Source of the DNA: Sporosarcina cyprini
Lineage (GTDB): Bacteria > Bacillota > Bacilli > Bacillales_A > Planococcaceae
NCBI RefSeq assembly: GCF_022048975.1
Contig: NZ_JAKMHX010000016.1
Span: 124,001 to 188,000, forward strand
Reading direction: 5' to 3'
DNA length: 64,000 bases
The notes under the pieces were generated by a model. That model made no database searches. It worked only from the letters and a program-made list of their open reading frames with translations, and was not told where the DNA came from. Below, piece after piece: positions 53,814 through 63,928 of this stretch (position 1 is its first letter; every line of letters starts with the position of its first letter). The position numbers were made by a program, and so were the translations under genes.

Positions 53814-55106
53814 TTACGCGTTTGTCAGTACAGCTTCTTCTTCTTTCTTCTCAACCGGCTGTTCAACTTCGCCGTCCTCCAAGTATTCACCCGGACGGAT
53901 GACACCATCGGCACGGTCTTTTTCCTCAAGCTTCAATGCAGTCGGAACAGAAAGTTTGTAGGCGATGGCAATTGCACAGACACCCGCTGTTAATTTACCT
54001 AAGATAACCGGCAAAATGATTGTCGGCTGGAAATTGGCCGTAAATGATAAATGATCACCTAGCAAGAAAGCAGCACAAACCGCGAATGCGATATTGATGA
54101 CTTTGTCTTTCGGTCTCATATAACGGACAAGTGAGAACATCGCCAAGATATTCGCCATTGTCGCCAAAATACCGGCGCTTCCCGTCGAGGACAAGCCAAG
54201 CTTGCGTCCGCCCGCTTCAAGCGGCTTCGCAGCATATTTACGCAGCAAATAAACCATTGGGAATGCACCTGCAAGCATGATACCGATATAACCAGCAGTT
54301 TCCAATGCACGGAACTGATCCTTTTCGTCTGCCATGATCGGGTCGAAGCCCCAAGCGCCAAAAACTGTTGAGAATACGCCTGTGAAAATTTCGACAATTG
54401 AAAAGACAAGGACGAGTTTAATCGCAGCGTCCATCACGCGGCCAAATACCATGAATCCGGAAATCATAGCACGCGGGAAGAATTTTAATCCAAGTGCGAT
54501 TGCCACTACAAAGACAAGCAACGGTAAAAGGTTAATAAAGATCTGTAAGTAACTAATGACAAATTCATAATTGGATGTTGCTGTCGTGCTGATGACATCA
54601 CGCACGTCCGTATTGAAAAGCACAATAAGTACAGATGCAATGAATGCACCGATTGGAATCGTCAAAACCCCTGACATGACGCCAAGTGCCATGTACTTGT
54701 GGTCCCGCTTATCGAGCATGGCAAGTCCCATCGGAATGGAGAATACAATGGTCGCTCCGGACATGAATCCGACGACAAGCGCCATGATCCAACCTTCATA
54801 CGATGTTTTCAGTGCATCGGCAAGTTGATATCCGCCCATATCCGATGCAAGAATCGTTGTTGCTGCAATCGCCGGGTCCGCACCAATGGCGTCAAACACC
54901 GGGCCGATAAATTTACTAATAAACCAAGTCAAATATGGAATGGATGCCATGATACCAGCAGCGGGTACGAAAATATGACCTACCGCGTGCAAACCGGACA
55001 TGAATTCCTTTCCTAATCCATCCTCTGGATTTTTGATCGCCGCGAATGCACCAAGCACCGCACACGTCATGATAATCCAGACGATTACTGTACCGATCAT
55101 TTCCAC
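53814..55106 (-). CDS. eutH: EutH ethanolamine permease-like membrane protein
   Basis: 430 residues with about ten transmembrane helices, starting GTG 55106 after AAAGGGGGAA. EutH landmarks are NPEDGLGKEFMSGLHAVGHI, FVPAAGIMASIPYLTW, and DHLSFTANFQPTIILPVILG. Thought to import ethanolamine when external levels or pH are low. It is first after the upstream antiterminator and heads eutH-eutS-eutP. Confidence 0.95.
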   Translation of the reverse strand: MEMIGTVIVWIIMTCAVLGAFAAIKNPEDGLGKEFMSGLHAVGHIFVPAAGIMASIPYLTWFISKFIGPVFDAIGADPAIAATTILASDMGGYQLADALKTSYEGWIMALVVGFMSGATIVFSIPMGLAMLDKRDHKYMALGVMSGVLTIPIGAFIASVLIVLFNTDVRDVISTTATSNYEFVISYLQIFINLLPLLVFVVAIALGLKFFPRAMISGFMVFGRVMDAAIKLVLVFSIVEIFTGVFSTVFGAWGFDPIMADEKDQFRALETAGYIGIMLAGAFPMVYLLRKYAAKPLEAGGRKLGLSSTGSAGILATMANILAMFSLVRYMRPKDKVINIAFAVCAAFLLGDHLSFTANFQPTIILPVILGKLTAGVCAIAIAYKLSVPTALKLEEKDRADGVIRPGEYLEDGEVEQPVEKKEEEAVLTNA

Positions 55107-55219
55107 TATAAATTCCCCCTTTTATCAAATTACATGAATGTCACTGCCAAATAAAGAGATAGATTGCCTAATTCCAAACCACCACCTTAACCAAATTTTG
55201 GTATATAACAAAACAAAAA

Positions 55220-55257
55220 GACGCCTAAAGAAAGGTCTTCTTTAAGCGCCATTGCTT
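55220..55257 (-). promoter_or_regulatory. EutV-type antitermination leader of eutH-eutS-eutP
   Basis: Same design as the eutA leader. Minus strand AAGC-AATGGC-GCTT (55257-55244), again a hexaloop with A1 and G4, overlaps the 5' arm of a terminator (55250-55220; GGCGCTTAAAGAAG pairs with TTTCTTTAGGCGTC, then five U). The two folds exclude each other. It lies 14 bp past the eutV stop, so it also ends basal eutVW transcripts. Confidence 0.78.
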
Positions 55258-55264
55258 CAATTAT

Positions 55265-55834
55265 TCACTTGTATAACTCAAGGACTTCCTTGGCAATCGA
55301 CTCCATTGTCTGTTGCCGGGACATGCTGGCATCCCGCATTTTCTTGAATGCTTGTGGCTCAGATAGATTTTCCTTTTCCATCAATAACCCTTTGGCCCGC
55401 TCAATCGTTTTGCGCTTTTCCACTTCACGTTTCACGTCCTGAATGCTCGCTTTCAGCCGTTTCGCTTTCTCGGATTGATGGAGCGCCACTTCAATCGCCG
55501 GTATCAGATTTGCTTCTGAAATCGGTTTCACTAAATACCCGACAATATTGTCCTGCTGGGCCTTCTCGACAAATTCCTTCTGGCTGTATGCGGTAATGAG
55601 CAGTATCGGAAGATCCAATTGAGTCCCGATGATCCGGCTCGCCTTCAGCCCGTCGATTTTCGGCATCTTGATGTCCATTAAGACAAGGTCCGGCTTATGG
55701 AGAAACGCCAGCTCCACCGCCCGATCGCCATCTCCCGCTTCACCGACCACTTCATACCCGTGGTCCTCTAATGTTAACTTGAGATCCATCCGGATGATCG
55801 ACTCATCTTCGGCTATTAATATCCTCTTTTTCAT
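55265..55834 (-). CDS. eutV: EutV ANTAR-domain response regulator
   Basis: 189 residues. Receiver with IAEDESIIRMDL and phospho-acceptor Asp in LVLMDIKMPKIDG; C-terminal ANTAR RNA-binding domain RKTIERAKGLLMEKENLSEP followed by QAFKKMRDASMSRQ. Phosphorylated EutV dimerises and binds paired hairpins to prevent termination. Its start overlaps the end of eutW by 32 bp. Confidence 0.95.
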   Translation of the reverse strand: MKKRILIAEDESIIRMDLKLTLEDHGYEVVGEAGDGDRAVELAFLHKPDLVLMDIKMPKIDGLKASRIIGTQLDLPILLITAYSQKEFVEKAQQDNIVGYLVKPISEANLIPAIEVALHQSEKAKRLKASIQDVKREVEKRKTIERAKGLLMEKENLSEPQAFKKMRDASMSRQQTMESIAKEVLELYK

Positions 55835-57266
55835 AGAAAATCTCCACCTCCGGACTCACTGGAAATGTCACGACGGCATGCGTACCTTCCTCTTGCGGAA
55901 CGTACAGAAATTCCCCATTCAAATCATTGGTCACAAGGTTATGGACAATTTCCGTTCCAAGCGACGGTTTCGGCTCTTTCATTCCAACTCCGTTGTCGGA
56001 AATATGGAGCTCGAGAAAGTCTCGATCCGAAGTGAACCATATCCGGATTTCCCCTTCACCCTCCTTGTCAAATGCATGCTTCAACGAGTTTTGTACGAGC
56101 TCATTGACGATGATTGCAAGTGAAACCGCTTTCCTGGAGGATGTAATTATTTTATTGCCATTCGGCTGAATAATCAAGTCCACTTTCGAGCTCACATCAT
56201 TCAGTACCATGGCGGAACAGATTTTTCTCGTTAATTCGATAATATTTACATCGTCATCATCGGCATGTTCTTTAGCTAAAATTATTTCATAGACAGATGA
56301 AATGCTGTAAATCCGATTCAGTGTATCCTCAAATGATGCTTGACTGTCCTCAGGCAAGCCTCTCATTTGAAGCCGCAGCAGGCTCGCGATTGTCTGCAAA
56401 TTATTTTTCACCCGATGATGGATTTCCTGGATGACAACCGATTTCATCATGAGTTCCTTCTCTTTCATCCTGAGCTCGGTCAAGTCCTGGATGATGAGCA
56501 GCGTCTCACCTCTGTCCTTTTTCTTCAGCTTGATTTTCTTCACGACCAAACTCTTCCGATCGATTGTCAAATCAAATACGAAGACATCTTCTTTATTGTC
56601 ATAAACCGGCGTCAAAAACGGGAGCAGCTCTGTAATTTTGGCATTGCCCACTTCCTCTGTCCGGCTCATTTCTGATATGAAATTCAAGGCGACGGGATTT
56701 GTGTAAATGAGTTGATCTTTGTCATCAGTCAGAATGAGCATTTCCATCAGTAAATCGGAAACGACAGGCGGGCCACCAACAGCCGAAGCGAGAAACTCCC
56801 CATTGCGTGCCGGTACGATGGACAAATCCGCTTCGGCGTATCCATCATCGTACATCATTTTTGAAAGGACTTCCTTCTCCTGAATCAGTACACCGATAAC
56901 TTGATGGAAATTATTTTTGATAGGGACGACCGTCTGATCGACCGATTTCCCCTCTTGTGTGATGGCTTGGCGGATTATCGACTTTTTTCCATTCTTATAG
57001 CTATAAAAAACGCCGGGCTCAAAAGATTCGAAAACAATTTTTCCGACGACGGAGTTTTCATAGATTTTGTTTGCATTGCGGGGAAAAGCTTCTGCCACGA
57101 CAATCGCATGATCATTGTCCTTGATCTTGCAGTCGATAAACATATAGGAGTCCGACATATCAGCATATAATTGCAACGTGGACGCGACTTCCTCTAACCT
57201 ACTGATATCCTCATAAGTCAAATCAGTGTAGAGGATGCATAGTTGCTCCAACGTAGAAGTGACCAT
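55803..57266 (-). CDS. eutW: EutW ethanolamine-responsive histidine kinase
   Basis: 487 residues, cytosolic, no membrane helix. The N-terminal half is a PocR-like or PAS-type sensor region (DMSDSYMFIDCKIKDNDHAI). The phospho-acceptor site is VIQEIHHRVKNNLQTIASLL, typical of HisKA_2 kinases, then an ATPase domain with VNELVQNSLKHAF and ISDNGVGM. The ATG at 57266 with AGAGGGA ten bases upstream is preferred over GTG 57275. In enterococci and Listeria EutW senses ethanolamine. Confidence 0.94.
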   Translation of the reverse strand: MVTSTLEQLCILYTDLTYEDISRLEEVASTLQLYADMSDSYMFIDCKIKDNDHAIVVAEAFPRNANKIYENSVVGKIVFESFEPGVFYSYKNGKKSIIRQAITQEGKSVDQTVVPIKNNFHQVIGVLIQEKEVLSKMMYDDGYAEADLSIVPARNGEFLASAVGGPPVVSDLLMEMLILTDDKDQLIYTNPVALNFISEMSRTEEVGNAKITELLPFLTPVYDNKEDVFVFDLTIDRKSLVVKKIKLKKKDRGETLLIIQDLTELRMKEKELMMKSVVIQEIHHRVKNNLQTIASLLRLQMRGLPEDSQASFEDTLNRIYSISSVYEIILAKEHADDDDVNIIELTRKICSAMVLNDVSSKVDLIIQPNGNKIITSSRKAVSLAIIVNELVQNSLKHAFDKEGEGEIRIWFTSDRDFLELHISDNGVGMKEPKPSLGTEIVHNLVTNDLNGEFLYVPQEEGTHAVVTFPVSPEVEIFYEKEDINSRR

Positions 57267-57379
57267 ACTTCTCACATCCCTCTAAAAAATAATTGTCGGA
57301 TTATTTTTCCTGTAATTATAGTTCTTCTTAAATGACCGGTCAATACTTACATTTTTTATACGACTTAGTATGAGAATAG

Positions 57380-57420
57380 AAAAAGTGATAGGAGCTTGTA
57401 AAACTCTCCTATCACTTTTT
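57380..57420. terminator. terminator after the AGCS symporter gene
   Basis: AAAAGTGATAGGAG and CTCCTATCACTTTT form a perfect 14-bp stem with T-rich flanks on both strands, just past the symporter stop on the minus strand and before the eutW promoter region. Confidence 0.85.
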
Positions 57421-57427
57421 CAAAATA

Positions 57428-58831
57428 TTATTTCGTTTCATCCCAACATTCCGCGCCCTTCAAATCTGGAATGTTGCTTCGCTTGAAAACCGGGTCCTTC
57501 CCTAGTTTCCGCTGTCTCGTAAAGTCCTCCAGCACTTTAAAGGCTACCTTGCCAAGCAATAAAATGACGAGCAAGTTCAGGATCGCCATCAAGCCCATGA
57601 ACAGATCGGCCATGCTCCAGACAATATCCACTTTTGCCAAAGCGCCGAACATGACAAAGCCGAGAACGGCAATTCGATACAGGACCATCCACGTTTTATG
57701 CGCTTTAATGAATTCAATATTAGTTTCACCATAATAATAATTCCCGACAATCGAACTGAATGCGAAGAACATGATTGCGACTGCAACAAAGTACGGAGCC
57801 CATGAACCGACATGAACCGCCATCGACGATTGCGTTAAAATGATGCCGCTCTCTTCACCTGTGTCGTACAATCCTGCCAATATAATAATGAAGGCCGTTG
57901 CCGAACAGATAATAATTGTGTCGAAAAATACACCTAAACTTTGAACGAGACCCTGTTTAGCGGGATGCGAGACGTTCGCAGTCGCAGCCGCATTCGGAAC
58001 GCTCCCCATGCCTGCTTCATTAGAGAATAAACCACGGCGGATCCCTTGCATCATCGCAGCCCCGATGCCCGCACCAGCCATCTCTTTTATGCCAAACGCA
58101 TGCTCAAAAATCAGGGCGATCATACCCGGAATTTCCGTTATATTCATGATCAAAACAAGGAGTGCAATGAGCAGGTAAAATGTCGCCATAATTGGCACGA
58201 TGGCTTGCGTCACTTTCACAATCCGATGAACTCCGCCAAAAATGATGATCGCTGTCAGTACAACTAGAACGAGTCCAACCGACCAATACGGCAAACTGAA
58301 CACATCATGGAACGACTGGCTGATCGTGTTGGATTGTACTGCGTTAAAAATGAAACCGAAACAAAGCGTCAAAAGAATTGCAAACACAATACCAAGATTT
58401 CGCAATCCCAGCGCCTTCTCCATATAATAGGCCGGACCGCCGCGAAACGTACTGCCGTCCCGGACTTTGTACACTTGAGCGAGCGTACTCTCAACAAACG
58501 CAGTCGCCATGCCAATCAAAGCAATTACCCACATCCAAAACACAGCCCCGGGGCCGCCGATTCCAATCGCGAGTGCCACCCCCGTCACGTTCCCTGTCCC
58601 AACGCGTGAAGCCGCGCTTATTGTAAACGCCTGAAACGCCGAGACCCCATGGTCGCTCCCCTTCTTTTCAAAAATCAAACGAAACATCTCACCAAACAAA
58701 CGCACTTGAACGAATCGGGTGCGCACCGTAAAATACAAACCAATTAAAAGCAACAGGCCGATCAATATGTATGTCCATATAAAATCATTTGCCGGTCCAA
58801 CCAGCCACTCCAATGCTTTCATGCCATACAC
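57428..58831 (-). CDS. AGCS family amino acid (alanine/glycine):cation symporter
   Basis: 467 residues with about ten or eleven transmembrane helices. AGCS signatures: PFTISAASRVGTGNVTGVA-like (here AFTISAASRVGTGNVTGVA), GPGAVFWMWVIALIGMAT, FRGGPAYYMEKAL, and RRGLFSNEAGMGSVPNAAA. Imports alanine or glycine with sodium or protons. Transcribed alone, with a structured leader ending in a terminator about 75 bp before the start codon. Confidence 0.92.
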   Translation of the reverse strand: MYGMKALEWLVGPANDFIWTYILIGLLLLIGLYFTVRTRFVQVRLFGEMFRLIFEKKGSDHGVSAFQAFTISAASRVGTGNVTGVALAIGIGGPGAVFWMWVIALIGMATAFVESTLAQVYKVRDGSTFRGGPAYYMEKALGLRNLGIVFAILLTLCFGFIFNAVQSNTISQSFHDVFSLPYWSVGLVLVVLTAIIIFGGVHRIVKVTQAIVPIMATFYLLIALLVLIMNITEIPGMIALIFEHAFGIKEMAGAGIGAAMMQGIRRGLFSNEAGMGSVPNAAATANVSHPAKQGLVQSLGVFFDTIIICSATAFIIILAGLYDTGEESGIILTQSSMAVHVGSWAPYFVAVAIMFFAFSSIVGNYYYGETNIEFIKAHKTWMVLYRIAVLGFVMFGALAKVDIVWSMADLFMGLMAILNLLVILLLGKVAFKVLEDFTRQRKLGKDPVFKRSNIPDLKGAECWDETK

Positions 58832-58910
58832 TCCTTCTCTATGTACTAAATATGTACTCTACTGTCCATACCCTCAATCTAGCCATCTAAATACCGGACA
58901 AAAGAAAAAA

Positions 58911-59030
58911 CCGCCCGAACATGGAATCGGACGGTTCCTTAAAGAAGGAAACTTACTGCCCGCGCCTTTAACGCGCGAGGCAACTATATATCTTCGGCTC
59001 GAAAAAACTACCGACTTGAAGTAGTGTATC
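58911..59030 (-). promoter_or_regulatory. structured leader with attenuator-like terminator ahead of the AGCS symporter
   Basis: On the minus strand three hairpins follow in order: TGCC-CGCGC with GCGCG-GGCA around 58975-58948, GTTTCCTT with AAGGAAC around 58953-58936, and CCGTCCGA with TCGGGCGG (58934-58911) followed by six U. The last is a strong intrinsic terminator inside the 5' region of the symporter gene, so a riboswitch or attenuator is likely. It does not show the glycine riboswitch blocks. Terminating an unrelated upstream transcript (the exporter genes) is the alternative. Confidence 0.5.
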
Positions 59031-59139
59031 ATCGTCATTAGGGGATTTCAATGTGTTTATTATGACAATAATAAGGATTTCCGAAGTAGAACTATTCCAT
59101 TAGATTGATTTCTCCTAAAGTAAGGAGCGTCGTCTTGAT

Positions 59140-61077
59140 TTACAAAGCAGCTTTTACTGTTTTTCGATAATACCCTACCGTCAACAAGGCAAAAATAAGA
59201 TAGATCAACACATAGATAGCCATCGCGATTGATGCAGGCACGGTAATGTCTGACATGAATAAAAAGGATGCTGCTTTTATAGCGAAGATAGAATGCAACA
59301 AGCCAATCACTAACGGCACTCCAAATACAAACACTTGTTTACGGACAATACCGCGCATAATATCCTGCACTGTAAAGCCCAATTGGCGCAATGTCGCATA
59401 ACTTCTCTTCTCCTGATCGGCCTCCGTCATTTGCTTGAAATACAGAATACTGCCTGTGGAAATGAGGAAGACGAGACCGAGGAAGCCTGCAATGAAGATA
59501 AGTAGCCCCGTGTATTGCATCGTCGATACATATTGACCATAGTAATGGAAGTTTAAGCGGTCATTCTCTTTCGTAAAATCTTGATAAATCTCAGAAGCTT
59601 CAGCCTGCTGATCTTTATCCGAAATCATAACCGAAAAAAACGTGCCCATCCGATGTGCCTCTTCTTCATTAATAAACTGCTCTTTAATTTCTTGATAAAA
59701 TTCGTCATCGACTACGAGCTGTGTTCCTGCAAAAGGCGGATTAAGTATATTGCCTTCTTTCACCTTTGTTATGGAAACATCTAGCTCTTTTTCCGGATTC
59801 GTTAATTTCACAGAAAAAGGGACTTCCGTTGTTTTCATCAGCCAATAAACAGATGCGTCGTAGAAATAGGCTGTGCGTCCGTCCGGAATTTCGATGTCGA
59901 TGCCTGCTTGCTGTAATTGTTTTTCGTTCACTAGGTTTACTGAAAACATCTGAGGTAACCATTTGGTCATTGTCGCTTCTTCAAAAAACTGTCCGTCCAA
60001 ATTCATTACTTCAATCGGTGTATACAAATAGGAGATTCCTTGCCGATCAAGCTCCTCAGTAAATTGCTTTGTTTCCTTCTCCTCTTGCGCATCTCCATAC
60101 CCGCCAAACATGAAATCATGTGGATAGATGGAACGTGTCTCTCTTTCGGTTGAATAATAGAGAGAGTAGGATCCCGCCAGCATGGCAAGAGTCATCGCTG
60201 ACAACACGGTAATAATCGTGAGTGAATTGGCATTCCCTTTCATCCGATGCATAAGCGTAGCAATGGACAAGCTCCCATTCAAGCCAAGATGGCCTTGCTT
60301 GCGTTTACGCAATTGATAAAACAACCAGCTAATTGTCACTCTGAATAACAGGTATGTTCCCGTTATGGTTGTAGCTAATACAACGAGCATGTTAATGAAC
60401 AGAAAAACATTCATCATCCGGCCGGAAAGCCAATAGCCAAATGCAATAAGCCCGATGCCCAAAAGCGCAAGAAACGCAGAACGGACAGCTTTCGGCTTTT
60501 TCGGATGTTCCCCTTGCTTTTCCGCATTAAATAGGCCAAGCAATGTCGTGCGACGTACCGCAACTAACATTTGAAGAGACGTGAGTAGGATGATGGCAAT
60601 GAAAACAATAATCGTCTGGAGAACCGCCGTCTTCGAAAACGTCAATTCAATAAAACCATCAAATCCGACCAACTTCATGAGCAGCAATAAAAACAGGCGT
60701 GACACAATCATCCCTGCACCGATTCCAATTGCCATTGCCCCGGCACTCAGCAACGTATTTTCCAAAATTAAGAGCCTTGCTACCGCGCCCTTCGTAAGTC
60801 CGATCAGTTGGTATAGACCAATTTCACGGCTCCTTCTTTTTAAAAAGATCGCATTCGCATAGACAACGAAAGTACCCGCAATGAATAGCAGCAGAATTCC
60901 TGCCACCTTGAACGCAGTCCCCATCGTTCCGCCCGACTGTTGGACAACAGCTGGATCATGCTGCAACGTAGCAAAAACAAAATACAGGACGACGCTAAAA
61001 ATGAGAGCAAAAAAGTACAAATAATAGTGTTTAATGTTTTTCCGCATGCTGCGAATGACGAGATCAAAGAGTGTCAA
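59140..61077 (-). CDS. BceB-type ABC permease (peptide antibiotic detoxification)
   Basis: About 645 residues, ten transmembrane helices in the BceB plan: TM1, FtsX-like TM2-4 ([20 protein letters not shown]), then a large extracellular domain of about 210 residues between TM7 and TM8 that contacts the antibiotic. The TTG at 61077 with GGGGGTGA upstream gives [19 protein letters not shown], the usual BceB beginning; a GTG at 61086 is an alternative. It works with the ATPase gene overlapping it upstream. Target antibiotic (bacitracin, nisin, other) cannot be told. Confidence 0.92.
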   Translation of the reverse strand: MTLFDLVIRSMRKNIKHYYLYFFALIFSVVLYFVFATLQHDPAVVQQSGGTMGTAFKVAGILLLFIAGTFVVYANAIFLKRRSREIGLYQLIGLTKGAVARLLILENTLLSAGAMAIGIGAGMIVSRLFLLLLMKLVGFDGFIELTFSKTAVLQTIIVFIAIILLTSLQMLVAVRRTTLLGLFNAEKQGEHPKKPKAVRSAFLALLGIGLIAFGYWLSGRMMNVFLFINMLVVLATTITGTYLLFRVTISWLFYQLRKRKQGHLGLNGSLSIATLMHRMKGNANSLTIITVLSAMTLAMLAGSYSLYYSTERETRSIYPHDFMFGGYGDAQEEKETKQFTEELDRQGISYLYTPIEVMNLDGQFFEEATMTKWLPQMFSVNLVNEKQLQQAGIDIEIPDGRTAYFYDASVYWLMKTTEVPFSVKLTNPEKELDVSITKVKEGNILNPPFAGTQLVVDDEFYQEIKEQFINEEEAHRMGTFFSVMISDKDQQAEASEIYQDFTKENDRLNFHYYGQYVSTMQYTGLLIFIAGFLGLVFLISTGSILYFKQMTEADQEKRSYATLRQLGFTVQDIMRGIVRKQVFVFGVPLVIGLLHSIFAIKAASFLFMSDITVPASIAMAIYVLIYLIFALLTVGYYRKTVKAAL

Positions 61078-61837
61078 CGCTGTCACCCCCGAGAACGCCC
61101 TGAACTTTCAAGATTTCCTGAAAGAAGGCCTGCCTCGTTTTGTCGCCCCGGTACAATTCGGAATAAATCTTCCCATCCTTTAAAAATACGACGCGGCTGC
61201 AATAGCTTGAAGCGACTGGGTCATGCGTAACCATCATGATCGTGACGCCACGTTGTTTATTGACATCCTCCAAGGTGCCGAGCAAAGAAGAAGCAGACTT
61301 GGAATCGAGCGCTCCTGTCGGCTCGTCAGCAAATACGAGCGATGGTTTGTTAATGAGCGCACGCGCTGCAGACGTCCGCTGCTTCTGCCCACCCGATATT
61401 TCATGAGGATATTTATTCGCCAGCTCCTTGATTCCTAAAATGTCTGCGATTGATTTGAAATGATCCTCTGCTACACGCTTATGCATTTTGCCGAGTGACA
61501 CGGGAAGAAGAATGTTCTCCTTCACTGTCAATGTATCGAGCAAATTATAATCTTGGAAAATGAACCCGAGTTTATCACGCCGAAAAGCGGACAGCTCACG
61601 ATCCTTCATTCTGGAAATATCGGCATTGCCAATCAGAATAGAACCCTCTGTCGTTCGGTCTATTGTGGCAAGCACATTCAATAATGTTGTTTTCCCTGCA
61701 CCGGATGGACCCATGATACCGACAAATTCACCCTTCAGCACACGCAAGTCGATACCCCGCAGCACTTCTTGCACATTTCCGCGCGTACCGAACGATTTCC
61801 GGACATTTTGGGCATGTAATACTGTATTTTGTTCCAT
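61064..61837 (-). CDS. BceA-type ABC ATP-binding protein
   Basis: 257 residues. Walker [16 protein letters not shown]-loop [13 protein letters not shown], signature [15 protein letters not shown], Walker [13 protein letters not shown] and H-loop MVTHDPVAS. The [10 protein letters not shown] segment is typical of BceA. Pairs with the overlapping BceB-type permease. The kinase and regulator lie 140 bp upstream in the same direction, making a full Bce module. Confidence 0.94.
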   Translation of the reverse strand: MEQNTVLHAQNVRKSFGTRGNVQEVLRGIDLRVLKGEFVGIMGPSGAGKTTLLNVLATIDRTTEGSILIGNADISRMKDRELSAFRRDKLGFIFQDYNLLDTLTVKENILLPVSLGKMHKRVAEDHFKSIADILGIKELANKYPHEISGGQKQRTSAARALINKPSLVFADEPTGALDSKSASSLLGTLEDVNKQRGVTIMMVTHDPVASSYCSRVVFLKDGKIYSELYRGDKTRQAFFQEILKVQGVLGGDSVDTL

Positions 61838-61978
61838 GTAGTATAGCCTCCCTGTTATTCGTTGTCCTTATCGTACCGCGCTTCGAAACGGGGTTCGTTT
61901 GATTTTCATGACAAAGCGGTCTTCCAATGTGACATTGTTGTCATATACCTGTCAGGTTCTCCAGGCACCGGTTCATTT

Positions 61979-63004
61979 TCAACTCCGCTTCACTTGGTCA
62001 AACTCATTTTCTGTCGGAAATTGCAGCCGCATGGCTGTACCTTTTCCTACTGAAGAGTCAACTGCAATGGCAATCCCCATCTTCTCCGCAACCGTTTTTG
62101 CCAAGTACAAGCCAAGCCCCGTCGCTGCATTGTGCAACCTGCCGGTCCCGCCTGTGAAGCCCTTGTCGAAAATGCGGGGCATTTCATGCGCTGGTATGCC
62201 CTGTCCTTCATCCATGACAGACAGCACAACATGCCCCCGATTGTCTTTGGATGTTTCGACACGAATCGTGCTGCCGGCCTGACTATATTTCACCGCATTC
62301 GTCATCAGCTGCCGGATAATGAAGCGGCACCATTTCCGGTCTGTTCTAACATTTAATTCCTCGCCAATCAAATCGACGCCGATGTTCTTTTCCAGGCACC
62401 ACGAGGCCAGTTCACGCACTTCTTCTACAACGAGACTTGCCGCATCTACTTCCTCAATGACATAATCCGCTTCCATCGTGGGCAACCGGGAAATATACAG
62501 CTGCTGCTCGAGCATGAGATGGAGCCGCAGCCATTCGGACTCAATTTTCCGGATGGCGGGATTCTCCCGATTGGCATCAATCGTCAACTTCATTGCTGTC
62601 AGAGGCGCTTTCACTTCATGCACCCAGGCTGCCGTGTAATCCGCCTCAATCAAACTCGCCGCTTTCACTTCCGCCAAATTCCTCGAATAACTTTCCGCGG
62701 CCTGCCGCAAAACATCATTTATCATCTGATCACTTGTATAGTTCGCCTTTGGCAATAACTCCTGCCAATCCCCTTCCATTGCCTGCTGCAACTGTTGCAA
62801 TGAACGTAGATAGGCGGTTTCCGCGAAAAAGCGCCAAACGAAAAACAGTGCGAAACCCATGACGAGTAAACCATTCAGATACAGTAAGGAATTGAGGGAG
62901 AGTGTTACCCCTTTGTCAATCCAAATCAACACATCCACGACACCGAGCGCCGCTAAAAAGAAGAGCAGCCAGCTTTTCCGGTCCGCGATAAAGTGAATAA
63001 ACAT
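61979..63004 (-). CDS. BceS-type intramembrane-sensing histidine kinase
   Basis: 341 residues from ATG 63004, which has AAGGAG six bases upstream (an earlier ATG at 63019 overlaps the regulator stop). Two transmembrane helices near residues 12-32 and 38-58 with almost no extracellular loop, the intramembrane-sensing plan. H-box AAWVHEVKAPLTAMKLTID, ATPase loops VMDEGQGI and GLGLYLAKTVAEKMG. In Bce systems the transporter itself is the sensor and the kinase relays flux. Confidence 0.93.
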   Translation of the reverse strand: MFIHFIADRKSWLLFFLAALGVVDVLIWIDKGVTLSLNSLLYLNGLLVMGFALFFVWRFFAETAYLRSLQQLQQAMEGDWQELLPKANYTSDQMINDVLRQAAESYSRNLAEVKAASLIEADYTAAWVHEVKAPLTAMKLTIDANRENPAIRKIESEWLRLHLMLEQQLYISRLPTMEADYVIEEVDAASLVVEEVRELASWCLEKNIGVDLIGEELNVRTDRKWCRFIIRQLMTNAVKYSQAGSTIRVETSKDNRGHVVLSVMDEGQGIPAHEMPRIFDKGFTGGTGRLHNAATGLGLYLAKTVAEKMGIAIAVDSSVGKGTAMRLQFPTENEFDQVKRS

Positions 63005-63015
63005 CGTCTGCTCCT

Positions 63016-63699
63016 TCATACAGTTACCGCCATATAACCGAGACCCTTCTTCGTGACAATCGCATCACCCAAACCGAGTTCCGTAAGTTTCTGACGCAGC
63101 CTCGTGACGTTAACCGTCAATGTATTGTCGTTCACAAAATGGGAATCATCCCAAAGCTTTCGAATGAGGTCATCACGAGAGACAATCTGGTCTTTCATTT
63201 CCACCAACACAGTCAAAATGAAAAACTCATTTTTCGTCAACTCCACTTCGACGCCGTCCCGGCGAATCATCCCTCGCTTCAAATCAAGGACGGCCCCATT
63301 CCATTCCAACACATCGGTCGCTTCCTCCCCATACGCATACGTCCGCCGCAAAATCGCCTGCACTTTTGCTAAGAGCACGTCCAAATGGAACGGCTTTTGA
63401 ATATAGTCGTCCGCCCCCATCTGCATAGCCATTACCATATCAAGCGGATGATCTCGCGAAGACAAAAACAAAATCGGCACCTTCGACACCGTCCGAATCT
63501 CCCGGCACCAATGAAACCCATCAAACGCCGGAAGCTGAATATCCAAAATGACCAGCTGCGGCTTCTCCCGAAGAAACGCCCCCATCACATCATGGAAATC
63601 CTCCGGGCCCGCCACCTCAAACGACCACTGCCCCAGCCGCTCCTGTAGCGAATCAAAAATCGCCCGATCATCCTCCACAATAAAGATCTTCATATCCAT
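63016..63699 (-). CDS. BceR-type response regulator
   Basis: About 227 residues, OmpR family. Receiver FIVEDDRAIFDSL with phospho-acceptor Asp in LVILDIQLPAFDGF; winged helix VELTKNEFFILTVLVEM to LTVNVTRLRQKL. The start at 63699 (MDMKIF) follows AAGGGGGACGG. Directly upstream of the BceS-type kinase. Expected to activate the transporter genes downstream; I did not find a clear BceR site in the 140-bp gap. Confidence 0.93.
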   Translation of the reverse strand: MDMKIFIVEDDRAIFDSLQERLGQWSFEVAGPEDFHDVMGAFLREKPQLVILDIQLPAFDGFHWCREIRTVSKVPILFLSSRDHPLDMVMAMQMGADDYIQKPFHLDVLLAKVQAILRRTYAYGEEATDVLEWNGAVLDLKRGMIRRDGVEVELTKNEFFILTVLVEMKDQIVSRDDLIRKLWDDSHFVNDNTLTVNVTRLRQKLTELGLGDAIVTKKGLGYMAVTV

Positions 63700-63928
63700 C
63701 CCGCCGTCCCCCTTCATATAGGATTAGTATAACGGAAATGAATGAATTTTTGACTGTTCGTATGTATTATGGAAAGCGGGCTCGGGAGGGAACTACGGGT
63801 ATGCGAATTTTATTACCGTTTAAATCGCTTCTAGCTATCGCATGACTACAATTCAACAGCTATTCTGCGAATCATCTTGAAGAATTTTCCTCTAACATCC
63901 ATTCTTCAGTCCCCTGGAAACCGAACCG

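Noticed and set aside
58911..59030. Glycine riboswitch ahead of the AGCS symporter
   Set aside because: The characteristic glycine aptamer core blocks are absent on the coding strand.
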